IMG/VR virus record: IMGVR_UViG_3300042388_000279
Span: 1-55,116 of that record
Strand: one strand, 5' to 3'
DNA from: a virus
Length of the DNA: 55,116 nt
The notes under the pieces: generated by a model
What the model saw: only the letters and a program-made list of their open reading frames with translations
Told to the model about the DNA's origin: nothing
Databases searched by the model: none
Shown: piece by piece, positions 13,051 to 21,090 of the stretch
Numbering within the stretch: position 1 is the stretch's first letter
How the letters are laid out: each line of letters opens with the position of its first letter
Translations under genes and position numbers: made by a program

Positions 13051-13264
13051 ACTTTAGCGGAAGAGTCCATGCCCCTTTTGAATTAACTGGAAATTCATTT
13101 GCGATTCCCCAGGAATTGTTTTTATAAATACCTTTGGTGTCAAAATATCCGCTATTATTTTTCTCCCAAACAATTAAGTTATAATTGTTCCAGTATAAAT
13201 CAAACTTATTACTAGGAATTCTATTCCTTAGAATTTCTACTCCGTTTTCATATAAGTGTAGCAT
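13031..13264 (-). CDS. Hypothetical protein, 77 aa
   Basis: No family recognised. Rich in aromatic residues and Asn (FDLYWNNYNLIVWEKNN), suggesting a small beta protein. It is the first gene of the WhiB operon and overlaps whiB by 20 nt. The promoter at 13298-13327 leaves a leader of about 27 nt with a GGA before the ATG. Confidence 0.55.
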   Translation of the reverse strand: MLHLYENGVEILRNRIPSNKFDLYWNNYNLIVWEKNNSGYFDTKGIYKNNSWGIANEFPVNSKGAWTLPLKYVKYFK

Positions 13265-13297
13265 TTGTCCAATTTGTCTTATTTATACCTATATATT

Positions 13298-13327
13298 ATT
13301 ATACAGGAGCAAAACAGTAGTTGTCAA
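13298..13327 (-). promoter_or_regulatory. Promoter of the WhiB operon, TTGACA-N18-TATAAT
   Basis: Both hexamers match consensus perfectly, with 18 bp between TTGACA (13327-13322) and TATAAT (13303-13298). This is one of the strongest promoters in the window and is not leaderless: the first ATG is 33 bases beyond the -10 box. Confidence 0.85.
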
Positions 13328-13336
13328 CTGTTTTTG

Positions 13337-14224
13337 TTATTTATTTGGGTTAATCATTGAAACTTCACCATTTAGCAATTCTTCAATGTGTGAGCATACA
13401 ACATCCCACTCTTCTTCAAATAGCTTGTAAGATCTTCCGTGCCCTGGTCCTGGTGCAATTTGTTGTCTATGAGAGACCATTAATATATGGTCGGCAGCAA
13501 GCTCTACTCTGCCACCTTCCCCTATAGAAAGATTAGGTTCGTGATTTATTCTAGATAGCTCTGATCCAAAATCTCCGTAGTCTAGACCTAAATCTTTTAT
13601 TAGGTTCTCCTTTAATGTTTTTTCAACATCAAGGTTGAGAACTGAAGGTGAATAGTGCTTAACTACAAAGCCATCTTTGTCTACTAAGTACTTTTCAAAA
13701 TTTGCGGCCTGGATTGCTCCAGCATAAAAGCCTTGGCATAGCCACCATGAGTAATACTGGTCGAATGGGAATTGTATTCCTAGCTCTAGGGCCTTACCCC
13801 ATAAATTATTTGCGTGATCTGAAATTACATTAAAAACTTCGCTTGGCTCTCCAAATGGCTGGTCTATTCCATTTAGATCTCCGACTATCTCTCTGTTTGG
13901 AATTGAGTTTACTTTTTCAGAGAATCCAAATGTAGTCCCGTATACATCGCAACCATAGTTTTGTGAATCCATTCCTTCAACTAATCCTTGTGACCATGCT
14001 CCCTTTGTAACTCCTGGACCGCAGTAATCATTTGTTGGAAGAGCTACAATCTCAAAGCCTCTGTCCTTGTATTTCTGCTGAAGCCACTCTAAGACCTCCA
14101 TTTGGTTTGCATTTCCACAACCTACTGTAGTGTTTACAAACATTGTAACCTTACCCTTATACTTTTTCAAAAAGTCTGGTGTGCCGTCTGCTGCATTTAG
14201 TTCTAGGTCATATAGTGATTTCAT
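13337..14224 (-). CDS. Glutathione-peroxidase-like thioredoxin-fold protein
   Basis: A 295-residue protein. The N-terminal 70 residues follow the GPx pattern G-K-V-x-M-F-V-N-x-x-x-x-C36-G, then a helix with YKDRGFEIVALPTND. A second GPx block, N-F-E-K-Y-L-V-D-K-D-G-F-V-V-K-x-Y-S-P, lies near 205-223. Between them is a long insert (about residues 70-190), and a C-terminal extension of about 60 residues makes it much longer than the usual 160-180 aa. The peroxidatic position is Cys, not selenocysteine. It may reduce peroxides using thioredoxin. It follows the endolysin gene in the same operon, an odd place for such an enzyme. Confidence 0.75.
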   Translation of the reverse strand: MKSLYDLELNAADGTPDFLKKYKGKVTMFVNTTVGCGNANQMEVLEWLQQKYKDRGFEIVALPTNDYCGPGVTKGAWSQGLVEGMDSQNYGCDVYGTTFGFSEKVNSIPNREIVGDLNGIDQPFGEPSEVFNVISDHANNLWGKALELGIQFPFDQYYSWWLCQGFYAGAIQAANFEKYLVDKDGFVVKHYSPSVLNLDVEKTLKENLIKDLGLDYGDFGSELSRINHEPNLSIGEGGRVELAADHILMVSHRQQIAPGPGHGRSYKLFEEEWDVVCSHIEELLNGEVSMINPNK

Positions 14225-14376
14225 TTTTTGTCCCCTTTTATTTTTATTGATGCAATTTTTACAGACTTTACTTCATCGTCTGTGCCAAATACATCCGAAA
14301 TGTATTCCTTTGCATCATTTTCATCAAAAGCTTCTACCTCTGCTGAAATTTCTAGCTTAATCAAATATTTATTCAT
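14221..14376 (-). CDS. Small hypothetical protein, 51 aa
   Basis: Starts MNKYLIKLEISAEVEAFDE; a beta-alpha-beta-like pattern with DENDAKEYISDVF resembles small phage proteins that keep a single ferredoxin-like fold. It starts one base after the endolysin stop region and overlaps the GPx-like start as ATGA. Confidence 0.6.
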   Translation of the reverse strand: MNKYLIKLEISAEVEAFDENDAKEYISDVFGTDDEVKSVKIASIKIKGDKK

Positions 14377-15006
14377 TTACTTTGATACAGTATATCCGTT
14401 TTTAGTTAATAAATCAATTGCTGCTTTTACTTTAGGATCCACTTTTGCTGGTATCTTTTGTGCAGTATCTTTTGTTGCCGCCGCCTTTTTTGCTGTAGTT
14501 GCTGAAGCACCAAACTTTGGTCTTCCAAATCCTACGATTGAAATAAGAACACCAGCTTTATTTTTCTTGTAAGCACGAAGTTGTTTGCAAACTTCTCCGC
14601 CATTTCTTTGGCTTCCAGACTTTTTTGAAGATGTGTTTCCTTCTATACACCAAACAGTTCCATCCTCATTGTCTTTAACAACAATACCTACGTGAGAAAT
14701 TCTATCGACGCCATCTGAAGGGAAATCAAAATACGCTATATCTCCTGGCTCTGGATCTGCAACATCTACATCAATCCAAGCACCAGCTTTTTTAAATGCT
14801 GCTGCACCTCCTGGTGTGTAAACAGTATTAGGAATCTTTACGCCAGATTCTGACCCGCACCAGTTTACGAAACTTCCGCACCATGGTTGGAAGTTTGCTT
14901 TCATAAAAGCACCGTATTTAGTTTCGTTGTCTTTAGGACCTTCAATAGTTCCTAGCTCTGCTGTAGCAACTTCTATTAGACGAGCTGCTGTACCTTGTTC
15001 TGACAT
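14377..15006 (-). CDS. CHAP-domain endolysin
   Basis: A 209-residue protein. Residues about 5-150 form a CHAP amidase/endopeptidase domain: W-C43-G-S-F-V-N-W-C with the nucleophile Cys43, PEPGDIAYFDFP, and the catalytic His in ISHVGIV, followed by CIEGNTSS. A short Ala/Lys-rich linker leads to a C-terminal helical tail (AAIDLLTKNGYTVSK) that may bind the wall. No signal peptide, so export should depend on a holin; two candidate membrane proteins are encoded directly upstream. Expected to cut peptidoglycan peptides at lysis. Confidence 0.9.
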   Translation of the reverse strand: MSEQGTAARLIEVATAELGTIEGPKDNETKYGAFMKANFQPWCGSFVNWCGSESGVKIPNTVYTPGGAAAFKKAGAWIDVDVADPEPGDIAYFDFPSDGVDRISHVGIVVKDNEDGTVWCIEGNTSSKKSGSQRNGGEVCKQLRAYKKNKAGVLISIVGFGRPKFGASATTAKKAAATKDTAQKIPAKVDPKVKAAIDLLTKNGYTVSK

Positions 15007-15416
15007 TAGTCTTTATCCCAATCTAGATCAACTGGTTGCTCTTCTGGCATTGCTCCATCTGGCTTTGCTGCCAAACGAGCTGCAGTTGCATCAATTTCTG
15101 CTTCTAATTTTTTATCTGCCTGTGTATTTTTTGCATCTACTTCTTTATTTTGTATCTGTGCCGCCATAATATCTTTAGCGCCTGAGTTACCAATTAGAAT
15201 TCCTGCAAGTGTTCCTGTAATAAATGTTGCAATGCTACCTAGAACATTGAAGAACATTTTGTCATTTTCTGACTGAGCTCCAATAGGTTGTGTTACAAAC
15301 AACAGCCCATAGATAATTCCAAGAGCTGTCATAAAAAGAATACTTCCAAGAGTTATTCCTAGAATAAACTTTAATCGAGCATCTAAATCTGCGGGCGTTA
15401 GTTTTTGTTTAGCCAT
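15006..15416 (-). CDS. Putative holin, two transmembrane helices
   Basis: A 136-residue protein with hydrophobic helices at about 18-41 and 55-77, a basic N-terminus and a long charged helical C-terminal tail (about 80-136). Its stop overlaps the endolysin start by one base, the classic holin-endolysin arrangement. The charged tail is long for a holin, and a role as a membrane regulator is also possible. Confidence 0.6.
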   Translation of the reverse strand: MAKQKLTPADLDARLKFILGITLGSILFMTALGIIYGLLFVTQPIGAQSENDKMFFNVLGSIATFITGTLAGILIGNSGAKDIMAAQIQNKEVDAKNTQADKKLEAEIDATAARLAAKPDGAMPEEQPVDLDWDKD

Positions 15417-15630
15417 TTGTTATTTCCTGTTCTGGTGTGTTAGGTGTAATTTTTATTACATCTTTTGTGCAAGTCTGCGTAGCTTCGCATTCTGGAGGAT
15501 TACATTCTGCAATTTCCCAATTTTTAGGATCTTGGCATGGATATCGGTATCTATTTAAAGATTCTGGTGAACATGCACTTAATGATATCATTAGTAAGCC
15601 TGCTAAAGCAATAGAAAATATTTTTCTCAT
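15409..15630 (-). CDS. Small lipoprotein, possible outer-spanin-like role
   Basis: A 73-residue protein from the ATG at 15630: MRKIFSIALAGLLMISLSAC is a lipoprotein signal with lipobox L-S-A-C. The mature part has Y-R-Y-P-C-Q-D-P and N-P-P-E-C motifs; a similar short Cys/Pro-rich protein occurs in other phages (from memory). The ATG 15 nt further upstream is rejected because a TATAAT box ends six bases before 15630. Being in the lysis cassette suggests a lysis or superinfection role; this is inference. Confidence 0.7.
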   Translation of the reverse strand: MRKIFSIALAGLLMISLSACSPESLNRYRYPCQDPKNWEIAECNPPECEATQTCTKDVIKITPNTPEQEITNG

Positions 15631-15636
15631 AGTACA

Positions 15637-15642
15637 ATTATA
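15637..15642 (-). promoter_or_regulatory. -10 box of a leaderless promoter within the lysis cassette
   Basis: Minus-strand TATAAT followed by six bases and ATG at 15630. No good -35 at 17 bp. It sits at the end of the upstream membrane-protein gene. Confidence 0.5.
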
Positions 15643-15644
15643 CA

Positions 15645-15875
15645 CTATTTATCGTCTTTTCTAAGTGGTATAGTTATTAGCCAAATTACAGTAGTTATTA
15701 ATACTGCAATTCCAACAATATCTCTAGCTGAGCCAGTCAAAGTTAACCATGCGATAAAGAATCCAAGGAGGGTGAATGCCTGGGCAATTAGCTCCATTCC
15801 TGCATCTTTAAACCACTTAGCCAAGCCCTTAATAGCCTTGCCTATAAGATTAAATGCCTTTTTCATTATTTTCAT
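15645..15875 (-). CDS. Second small membrane protein of the lysis cassette
   Basis: A 76-residue protein with a basic amphipathic N-terminus (KKAFNLIGKAIKGLAKW) and two hydrophobic helices at about 27-45 and 49-68. The size and topology suit a holin or holin-like pore protein. A GGAG SD precedes the ATG, which overlaps the upstream stop as ATGA. Confidence 0.6.
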   Translation of the reverse strand: MKIMKKAFNLIGKAIKGLAKWFKDAGMELIAQAFTLLGFFIAWLTLTGSARDIVGIAVLITTVIWLITIPLRKDDK

Positions 15876-18073
15876 TTATTCCTCCTTATCATTGCCCCTG
15901 CAATTTGTGATACAATGACCACTGGGACAATTACTTCCTGTGCTTTTTCTCTCTGATCATCTGTCATGTCCATACCTAATTCAGAGAAATTAGATAGTAG
16001 TTCTACTGGGTCCACCGCAAATACCGCTCCAAGTGGGTCTGCTAAGAATTCTTCTGTTTGTACTTCTGTTACTGCATCTGCTAATGTAAATGGCATTGGA
16101 GTTTCTCCTGCCTCCGCCTCTCTATCTGTAAACTCAACGAATGCTTCTGCCAGTGCTGGGTTAGACTTCATCTGCTCAGCAATTTGTGCAACCTCTGAAG
16201 GCTTAATCCCAAGGTCTTCTGCAACCTCAGCCTTTGCTTCTTGCGTCAAGGCTCTAAGTGTTTGGCTAACTGCTGTTACTTGTTCAGGGGAAAGAGTAAC
16301 TAACTTATTATCCTTGCTTGTAAGGTTAGCAATAACTCCAGATAAGTCTTCTGCTGTTCCTGTACCCTTTTCAGGAATAAGTTCTGCTAAAACCTCATCT
16401 TTAACTTCTACATCTGGCTCAGTCCATGGGTTTTCTTCAGGCTCAGGATCTGGTCCTGGTTCTGGCGAGGGTTCAGGCGTAGGCTCTTCTGTGGGTTCCT
16501 CAGTAGGCTCTGTAGTTGGTTCTGTAGTTGGTTCTGGGTCTGGTGTAGGTTCTACTGTAGGTTCAGGAGTTGGTTCCTCTGTAGGCTCTGCTGTAGGCTC
16601 AGTAGATGGCTTTGGCGTAGGAGTGGGCTTTGGCGTAGGAGTGGGCTTTGGTTCCTCAGTAGGCTCTTCTGTAGGCTCAGGACTTGGCTCCTCTGTTGGC
16701 TCACCTGTAGGTTCCTCTGTAGGCTTTGGAGATGGATCATCTGTAGGTTCATCTGTAGGTTCAGTACTTGGTTCTGGGGTAGGTTCTGGAGTTGTTTCTG
16801 GAGTTGGTTCTGGAGTAGGCTGATTGGCTGCAGCGTTAGCTGCTGCCTGAGCAATAGCAGACTGAATTTCTCTTTGTAATTGTTCTTCATAGTAACGCCA
16901 TGCGTTATCAATCGCACTATTAAGATTATTTATTGACTGCTCGTATGCATCTTCAGCATTATTTTTATTTTGCAATGCAGTGGCAACATTTAAAACTGCG
17001 TTGTTATATTCGTTTGTTTTATTAATTAATGTTTGATTATAATTATTTAATGTTGAAACTGCTTGATTATAAATATTTAGTTTGTCATTATATACATCTT
17101 GTGCTAAGTTCTTTGTGGCAAGTGCTTGGTTATAATCATCTATCTGCTCCTGTGTTGCACCTGGTCCAGAAGAAAATGTATTAAGGTTACAGCTAAAATT
17201 TTGTCCCCAGACTCTTGGATTTCCAGCATAGTCACATCCTGCTCCAGTCCATCCTCCAGGAATTGCCCATCCAAGATGATATGAACCTGGGCCTCCGCCG
17301 TTATACCACCATATTTCTACATCTAAAGTCTTGTCTTCACTAACATCATATGCTGGAGAATAGTCGCTCCATGTAGCACCTTGCTCTACCCAGTTATCAA
17401 CGGCAAGTTGCCCATCAACATACATTCTAAACCCATCATCTGTATATCCTGCAAAGTAGGTTGATGTGAACCAAGACGGTACTGTTATTTGACCAGTGAA
17501 CTTAACTATAAAGTTTTCGTATCTGTTACCACAAACTGGTAGTTGCATGTGGCTTGAGTTCCAAGTACCAGAACAAAGAACAGATCCTGGGGTAGCAACA
17601 TTACCCTGTCTAACAAGAGTATAAACAGTGTATGCCAAACCTGTTCCTCCAGCAGACTGCATGTTAGATTGTGCTGTTTGTAGATTAATGTTGGCTACTT
17701 CAAGTGCATCTAGTGCATTATTCTTATTAGTTAGGGCAGTGGCTACTGTGGCTGTTTGTCCATCTACTGCTGATTGGGCTAAATCTTTTTCTTCAAGTGC
17801 CGTGGTTTCTGCGTCAAGGGAGTCATCATATAGGACAGAGGTTTGTGTCTTGGCTTCTTCTGCAGATACGGCAAGATCATATTTGTCTTCTGCTTCTTGG
17901 ATTAAGGATATAAATTTATCCTTGTAACCAAGGTCGTCAACGCTATTGTTTAGGTCTTCAATTTCTTGAGCTGCTAAGCTTAGTGGATCATCAGAATAAG
18001 CGGGTGACATAAAGAGCCAACCAAATGCAAGCATTGTGGCTGCTGTTATTCTAAATAATTTATTCCTTGTCAA
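15872..18073 (-). CDS. Secreted PA14-domain protein with Thr/Pro/Glu repeats
   Basis: A 733-residue protein. A signal peptide covers residues 1-27 (ends SPAYS). Coiled coils flank a PA14-like domain (about 150-275: GYTDDGFRMYVDGQLAVDNW, later DVEIWWYNGGGPGSYHLGW), a carbohydrate-binding beta-barrel fold. Residues about 425-555 are a Pro/Thr/Glu repeat (T-P-E-P and E-P-T-E), and residues about 560-720 are helical. It ends in a hydrophobic stretch VIVPVVIVSQIAGAM then RR, a likely membrane anchor. The start is TTG with AGGGG six bases upstream. It reads like a wall-spanning surface adhesin and heads the lysis operon. Confidence 0.75.
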   Translation of the reverse strand: MTRNKLFRITAATMLAFGWLFMSPAYSDDPLSLAAQEIEDLNNSVDDLGYKDKFISLIQEAEDKYDLAVSAEEAKTQTSVLYDDSLDAETTALEEKDLAQSAVDGQTATVATALTNKNNALDALEVANINLQTAQSNMQSAGGTGLAYTVYTLVRQGNVATPGSVLCSGTWNSSHMQLPVCGNRYENFIVKFTGQITVPSWFTSTYFAGYTDDGFRMYVDGQLAVDNWVEQGATWSDYSPAYDVSEDKTLDVEIWWYNGGGPGSYHLGWAIPGGWTGAGCDYAGNPRVWGQNFSCNLNTFSSGPGATQEQIDDYNQALATKNLAQDVYNDKLNIYNQAVSTLNNYNQTLINKTNEYNNAVLNVATALQNKNNAEDAYEQSINNLNSAIDNAWRYYEEQLQREIQSAIAQAAANAAANQPTPEPTPETTPEPTPEPSTEPTDEPTDDPSPKPTEEPTGEPTEEPSPEPTEEPTEEPKPTPTPKPTPTPKPSTEPTAEPTEEPTPEPTVEPTPDPEPTTEPTTEPTEEPTEEPTPEPSPEPGPDPEPEENPWTEPDVEVKDEVLAELIPEKGTGTAEDLSGVIANLTSKDNKLVTLSPEQVTAVSQTLRALTQEAKAEVAEDLGIKPSEVAQIAEQMKSNPALAEAFVEFTDREAEAGETPMPFTLADAVTEVQTEEFLADPLGAVFAVDPVELLSNFSELGMDMTDDQREKAQEVIVPVVIVSQIAGAMIRRNK

Positions 18074-18109
18074 GTAGGGCCCCTAAGTAAACAATATGTC
18101 TACCTAGTA

Positions 18110-18118
18110 ATTATACCA
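18110..18118 (-). promoter_or_regulatory. Extended -10 promoter, TGG-TATAAT, for the PA14/lysis operon
   Basis: TGGTATAAT on the minus strand, 36 bases before the TTG start at 18073. The leader contains CTAGGTA/TACTTAG, able to pair over seven positions with one G-U, then the AGGGG SD. Confidence 0.6.
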
Positions 18119-18124
18119 CTTTAA

Positions 18125-18313
18125 CTATTTAGGATTATCTGTTTTATAAAAGCCATTACCTTTAAATTGTATACCAAATGGGGTGAAATGTCTTATCATA
18201 CTTGAATCACATTCAACACATGTATAACCTGGATCACTATCTGTAATTGATCTATTTACTGACATCAATGCATGTGCTTCATCATATGAACATTTGTATT
18301 CGTATACTGGCAT
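18125..18313 (-). CDS. FmdB-like zinc ribbon protein
   Basis: A 62-residue protein starting M-P-V-Y-E-Y-K-C, the hallmark of the FmdB/CxxC-CxxC-SSSS family, with a second pair C-V-E-C-D-S-S near 33-39. Normally Cys-x2-Cys occurs twice; here the first pair is reduced to one Cys followed by a DEAH segment, so the zinc site may be altered. FmdB-like proteins are small putative regulators. It ends in a GNGFYKTD motif typical of the family. Confidence 0.75.
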   Translation of the reverse strand: MPVYEYKCSYDEAHALMSVNRSITDSDPGYTCVECDSSMIRHFTPFGIQFKGNGFYKTDNPK

Positions 18314-18365
18314 ACCTATTCCTTAATATTAGTAGGCAGTTTTTGGACTTACCCAGGTCGCAATA

Positions 18366-18782
18366 TTATTTGATCTTTAAAATTTTTGGTTGCTTTTCCT
18401 TTGGGATGTTTCTTACTACATTAATGTGTAGCATTCCATCCTTCAGCTCGACATTGGATACTTCCATGTATTCACTAAGCTCAAAGATTCTTGTAAACTT
18501 ACGTGCAGCTATTCCTTTATGAACAACTTCTGCGTCTATTACCTCTTTGATTTCACCTGTAATCCATAGACTTCCGTCTTCAATAGATACAGTTAGATTA
18601 TCTCTTGTGAATCCAGCCACTGCCAGCGAAAGCTGATAGTTATCTTCGTCTAGCTTTAACAAATCATACGGCGGGAAAGCTGTATTATTTACTTTACTTA
18701 GACTGTTAAAACGTTCCAACTCTCGGTTGAAACCAATAAAAAATGGATCCTTGAAAAGATCCATGGCGAAATTTGTTACCAT
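18366..18782 (-). CDS. Small heat-shock protein (Hsp20)
   Basis: A 138-residue alpha-crystallin-type chaperone: N-terminal FFIGFNRELERF resembles IbpA, the domain begins at YPPYDLLK-type FPPYDLLKLDED and continues L-A-V-A-G-F...L-T-V-S, ending in the conserved V-E-L-K-D-G-M-L-H-I-N-V strand; the I-L-K-I tail matches the C-terminal I-x-I anchor. sHsps hold unfolded proteins as oligomers. Phage versions are known from cyanophages. It has an AAAGGAG SD and its own promoter with a structured leader. Confidence 0.92.
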   Translation of the reverse strand: MVTNFAMDLFKDPFFIGFNRELERFNSLSKVNNTAFPPYDLLKLDEDNYQLSLAVAGFTRDNLTVSIEDGSLWITGEIKEVIDAEVVHKGIAARKFTRIFELSEYMEVSNVELKDGMLHINVVRNIPKEKQPKILKIK

Positions 18783-18807
18783 TTTTGCTCCTTTTAAGCG
18801 AGTTAAA

Positions 18808-18834
18808 TTAGTACCCCCATTTGGCAGGCACTAA
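18808..18834 (-). promoter_or_regulatory. Stem-loop near the 5' end of the hsp20 leader
   Basis: TTAGTGCC pairs with GGTACTAA over eight positions with one G-U. The predicted start site (about 18831) falls at the base of the stem. The SD lies beyond the stem, so direct sequestration is not obvious. Confidence 0.4.
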
Positions 18835-18837
18835 TAT

Positions 18838-18867
18838 ATTATATCATTTAAGCAAATAAAATTGCAA
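18838..18867 (-). promoter_or_regulatory. Promoter of hsp20, TTGCAA-N18-TATAAT with TGn
   Basis: Minus strand: TTGCAA (18867-18862), 18-bp spacer ending in TGA, then TATAAT (18843-18838), an extended -10. Confidence 0.7.
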
Positions 18868-19275
18868 CTATTTTTTTGATTTAGCCCTAGCTTTTGCTAG
18901 TGCATCAAAGTCTTTAATTTTTGTTTCTCCCATATAACCCCAAGCATGACCATCTTCAATCATCTTTTGATTAATAGATTTATCTGATCCGTCCAAGAAA
19001 ACCCAACCTAAAATGCGACCAAACTTTTCAGATGAGTTCATCTTTTCTGTTTTAATAACGACAGTTTTAGCTGAGTCGATTGCATTCTTAAGATAAGCCT
19101 TGGCTTCAAGACCCAGTGCCTTTTCCATCTTGTCTGTTGTACGGCTTTCTGGGGTGTCTATACCAGCCAGTCTTACCCTTGAAGTAAATGATATATCAAA
19201 TCCAAGATCGATATCTACATCAATAGTATCCCCATCTACAACCTTGCTTACTTTCTTTACATAATATTCAAACAT
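18868..19275 (-). CDS. Thermonuclease (SNase family)
   Basis: A 135-residue protein with the staphylococcal nuclease core: V-V-D-G-D-T-I-D-V-D near 9-18 (calcium Asp), R-V-R-L-A-G-I-D-T-P-E near 33-43 (catalytic Arg and Asp), and the later F-G-R-I-L-G-W-V (second Arg). It cleaves DNA and RNA with Ca2+. No signal peptide, so it acts in the infected cell, perhaps on host nucleic acid. AAGGAGG lies five bases before the ATG. Confidence 0.92.
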   Translation of the reverse strand: MFEYYVKKVSKVVDGDTIDVDIDLGFDISFTSRVRLAGIDTPESRTTDKMEKALGLEAKAYLKNAIDSAKTVVIKTEKMNSSEKFGRILGWVFLDGSDKSINQKMIEDGHAWGYMGETKIKDFDALAKARAKSKK

Positions 19276-19285
19276 ATAGTCCTCC

Positions 19286-19570
19286 TTAGACCCAATACTT
19301 AATTATAGCAGTTGTGGCGAGCAAAGACCATATTATATTAAACCAAATAATTGTTGGTAATGTTTTAACTGTTGATGACCAAATTAAAGATAAACTAGTT
19401 ATTAGTGCAAAGATGTATAGCCACCAAAACTGTACACCAAAAATAAGACCTGGAATAATAATTGCTGCCTTGGTCATAAAGGCAAAGAACTCTACGGTAT
19501 TTGGTAGGTCCCAATAAGACTTATGCCTCATTGTCTTTAGAGCATTAATCCACTCTGTTCTAAATTTCAT
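19286..19570 (-). CDS. Membrane protein, about three helices
   Basis: A 94-residue protein from ATG 19570, chosen because GGAGGG lies six bases upstream and because the longer frame runs deep into the halogenase gene. Hydrophobic helices at about 24-43, 45-62 and 66-88; Trp-rich. It overlaps the halogenase stop by 4 nt, so it is co-translated with it. Function unknown. Confidence 0.6.
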   Translation of the reverse strand: MKFRTEWINALKTMRHKSYWDLPNTVEFFAFMTKAAIIIPGLIFGVQFWWLYIFALITSLSLIWSSTVKTLPTIIWFNIIWSLLATTAIIKYWV

Positions 19571-21090
19571 TTTAATCCCTCCAAAAATTTCCTGTGATCT
19601 ACACATTCTGACACCTTGTGATTACGATATGTACTATAGTAGTCATACAGATCAATAGCTTTTTTGTACTCATTATAAATTTCTACGTATTCTTTGGCAA
19701 GTTCTTTATTTATTTTGTCTATAGCAGATCCTACCACAAACCAGCTCTTGGACTTCCAATACTCTCCATTGTCTAGTTTCCCTGGCATTCTGCTTTCCCA
19801 AATTTTTATCTTATTCCTTAGTTCTTCTGGGGCGTTTTCATAAGAAAATTTTTCCCAAAATGGTGTGTCTTTCCTTAAAGACATGTAGTGAAAGTATATA
19901 AAGTTAAGTATATCGTCATTCATTCTTACAATCTTTTTATTAAACTCATCTCTTATTTGCTGAGTGTTGCTAACAAATAGGCTTGGTGCGCCAAATATTT
20001 CTGTCAGCTGAACCATGCTGACCCAAAGAGAAGTTGCCTCTAGGGGCTCTACAAAGTTTGCTGCAAGCCCAACTGCAACACAGTTGTTTTGCCAAGGCTC
20101 TTCGAATGACCCTGGACTAAAACTAAATCCGCCTTTATCTTTTCTTGGATATGTTGGAACAAATCCTAGTAATTCTTCTATCTCTTCAATGGCAGATTGC
20201 TCTGATATTAAAGAAGAATCATACACATAGCCACAGCCAAATCTTGATTGTAATGGGATTTTCCACATCCAACCATATTTCATTGCAATTGCTTCTGTGT
20301 ATGGAGGAATCGCATCTGTCATTTCAATAAAAAATGGGACGGCAGAATTTGTTGGTAAAAATTCCTTATAGCTTTTCCATTTTGAGTTAAATGTTTTTCC
20401 AATAATAAGCCTATGAAATCCACTGCAATCAAAAACAAAATCGGAAGGAATGCTATTTCCGTTATCAAGATCCAAGCTTGTTACATTGCTTGACTCATCT
20501 AAAGACACTTTGATTATTGTATCTTCAAAAACTTTAATTCCTCTTTCTATTCCTATCTCTTTAAGCCTTGCTGCAAGTTTTGTAGCATTAAAATGAAAAG
20601 AAACAAGACCTATCTGTTTATAGTCTGATATAGATTTTCCATCTTTATTTTTTTCAATAATGAAGGGAACTTTGTTATTTTCTGAAACTGTTTCTGTAAA
20701 GTCTACATTTTTTAAGCTATTGTTTAGTGCAATACTTGAAACGAGGATGGGGCTTGAAGACAAAAACATAGAAGAAAGTCCTTCTGTTCCAACAGTTGGG
20801 TCTGTAAAGTCAAATCCGTGGTAGTAAAAATCATCTTGGTTGTTCCATCTAGTAAACTTAATTCCATTTTTTATAGTTAAATCACAATTTTTTACTAAAT
20901 CCTCTACCCCTATATCCAATGTTTTTAAGAATGCAGGAAGATACGGAGTAGATCCTTCTCCTGCACCAAGTATTCCAATATCTTTTGATTCTATTACAGT
21001 AACATTTAGTTTTGGATAATTCTTCTTTGCTGTTAAAGCAGTAAGCCATCCAGCACTACCTCCACCAACAACAACTATATTTTTATTCAT
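19567..21090 (-). CDS. Flavin-dependent (tryptophan-type) halogenase
   Basis: A 507-residue protein. The FAD-binding G-G-G-S-A-G-W is at 9-15, the second nucleotide motif GILGAGEGSTP at 39-49, a candidate catalytic lysine is K74 in LTIKNGIKF, and the family-specific W-x-W-x-I-P motif is W274-M-W-K-I-P279. FAD-binding GLAANFVEPLEATSLW lies at 341-356. The enzyme would oxidise halide with FADH2 and O2 through hypohalous acid at the lysine. Substrate cannot be predicted; it may not be tryptophan. No flavin reductase is seen nearby. A cyanophage halogenase of this family (VirX1) has been characterised, so phage-borne members are known. It overlaps the SDR gene as ATGA. Confidence 0.88.
   Translation of the reverse strand: MNKNIVVVGGGSAGWLTALTAKKNYPKLNVTVIESKDIGILGAGEGSTPYLPAFLKTLDIGVEDLVKNCDLTIKNGIKFTRWNNQDDFYYHGFDFTDPTVGTEGLSSMFLSSSPILVSSIALNNSLKNVDFTETVSENNKVPFIIEKNKDGKSISDYKQIGLVSFHFNATKLAARLKEIGIERGIKVFEDTIIKVSLDESSNVTSLDLDNGNSIPSDFVFDCSGFHRLIIGKTFNSKWKSYKEFLPTNSAVPFFIEMTDAIPPYTEAIAMKYGWMWKIPLQSRFGCGYVYDSSLISEQSAIEEIEELLGFVPTYPRKDKGGFSFSPGSFEEPWQNNCVAVGLAANFVEPLEATSLWVSMVQLTEIFGAPSLFVSNTQQIRDEFNKKIVRMNDDILNFIYFHYMSLRKDTPFWEKFSYENAPEELRNKIKIWESRMPGKLDNGEYWKSKSWFVVGSAIDKINKELAKEYVEIYNEYKKAIDLYDYYSTYRNHKVSECVDHRKFLEGLK

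Noticed and set aside
15966-16823. Long plus-strand open frame of 285 codons
   Set aside because: It lies opposite the Pro/Thr/Glu repeat of the PA14 protein and reads as Gly/Ser/Val repeats. Composition explains the open frame; no SD or domain.
18366-18867. ROSE-type thermosensor in the hsp20 leader
   Set aside because: A leader hairpin exists, but the SD is outside it and no U(U/C)GCU element pairs with the SD.
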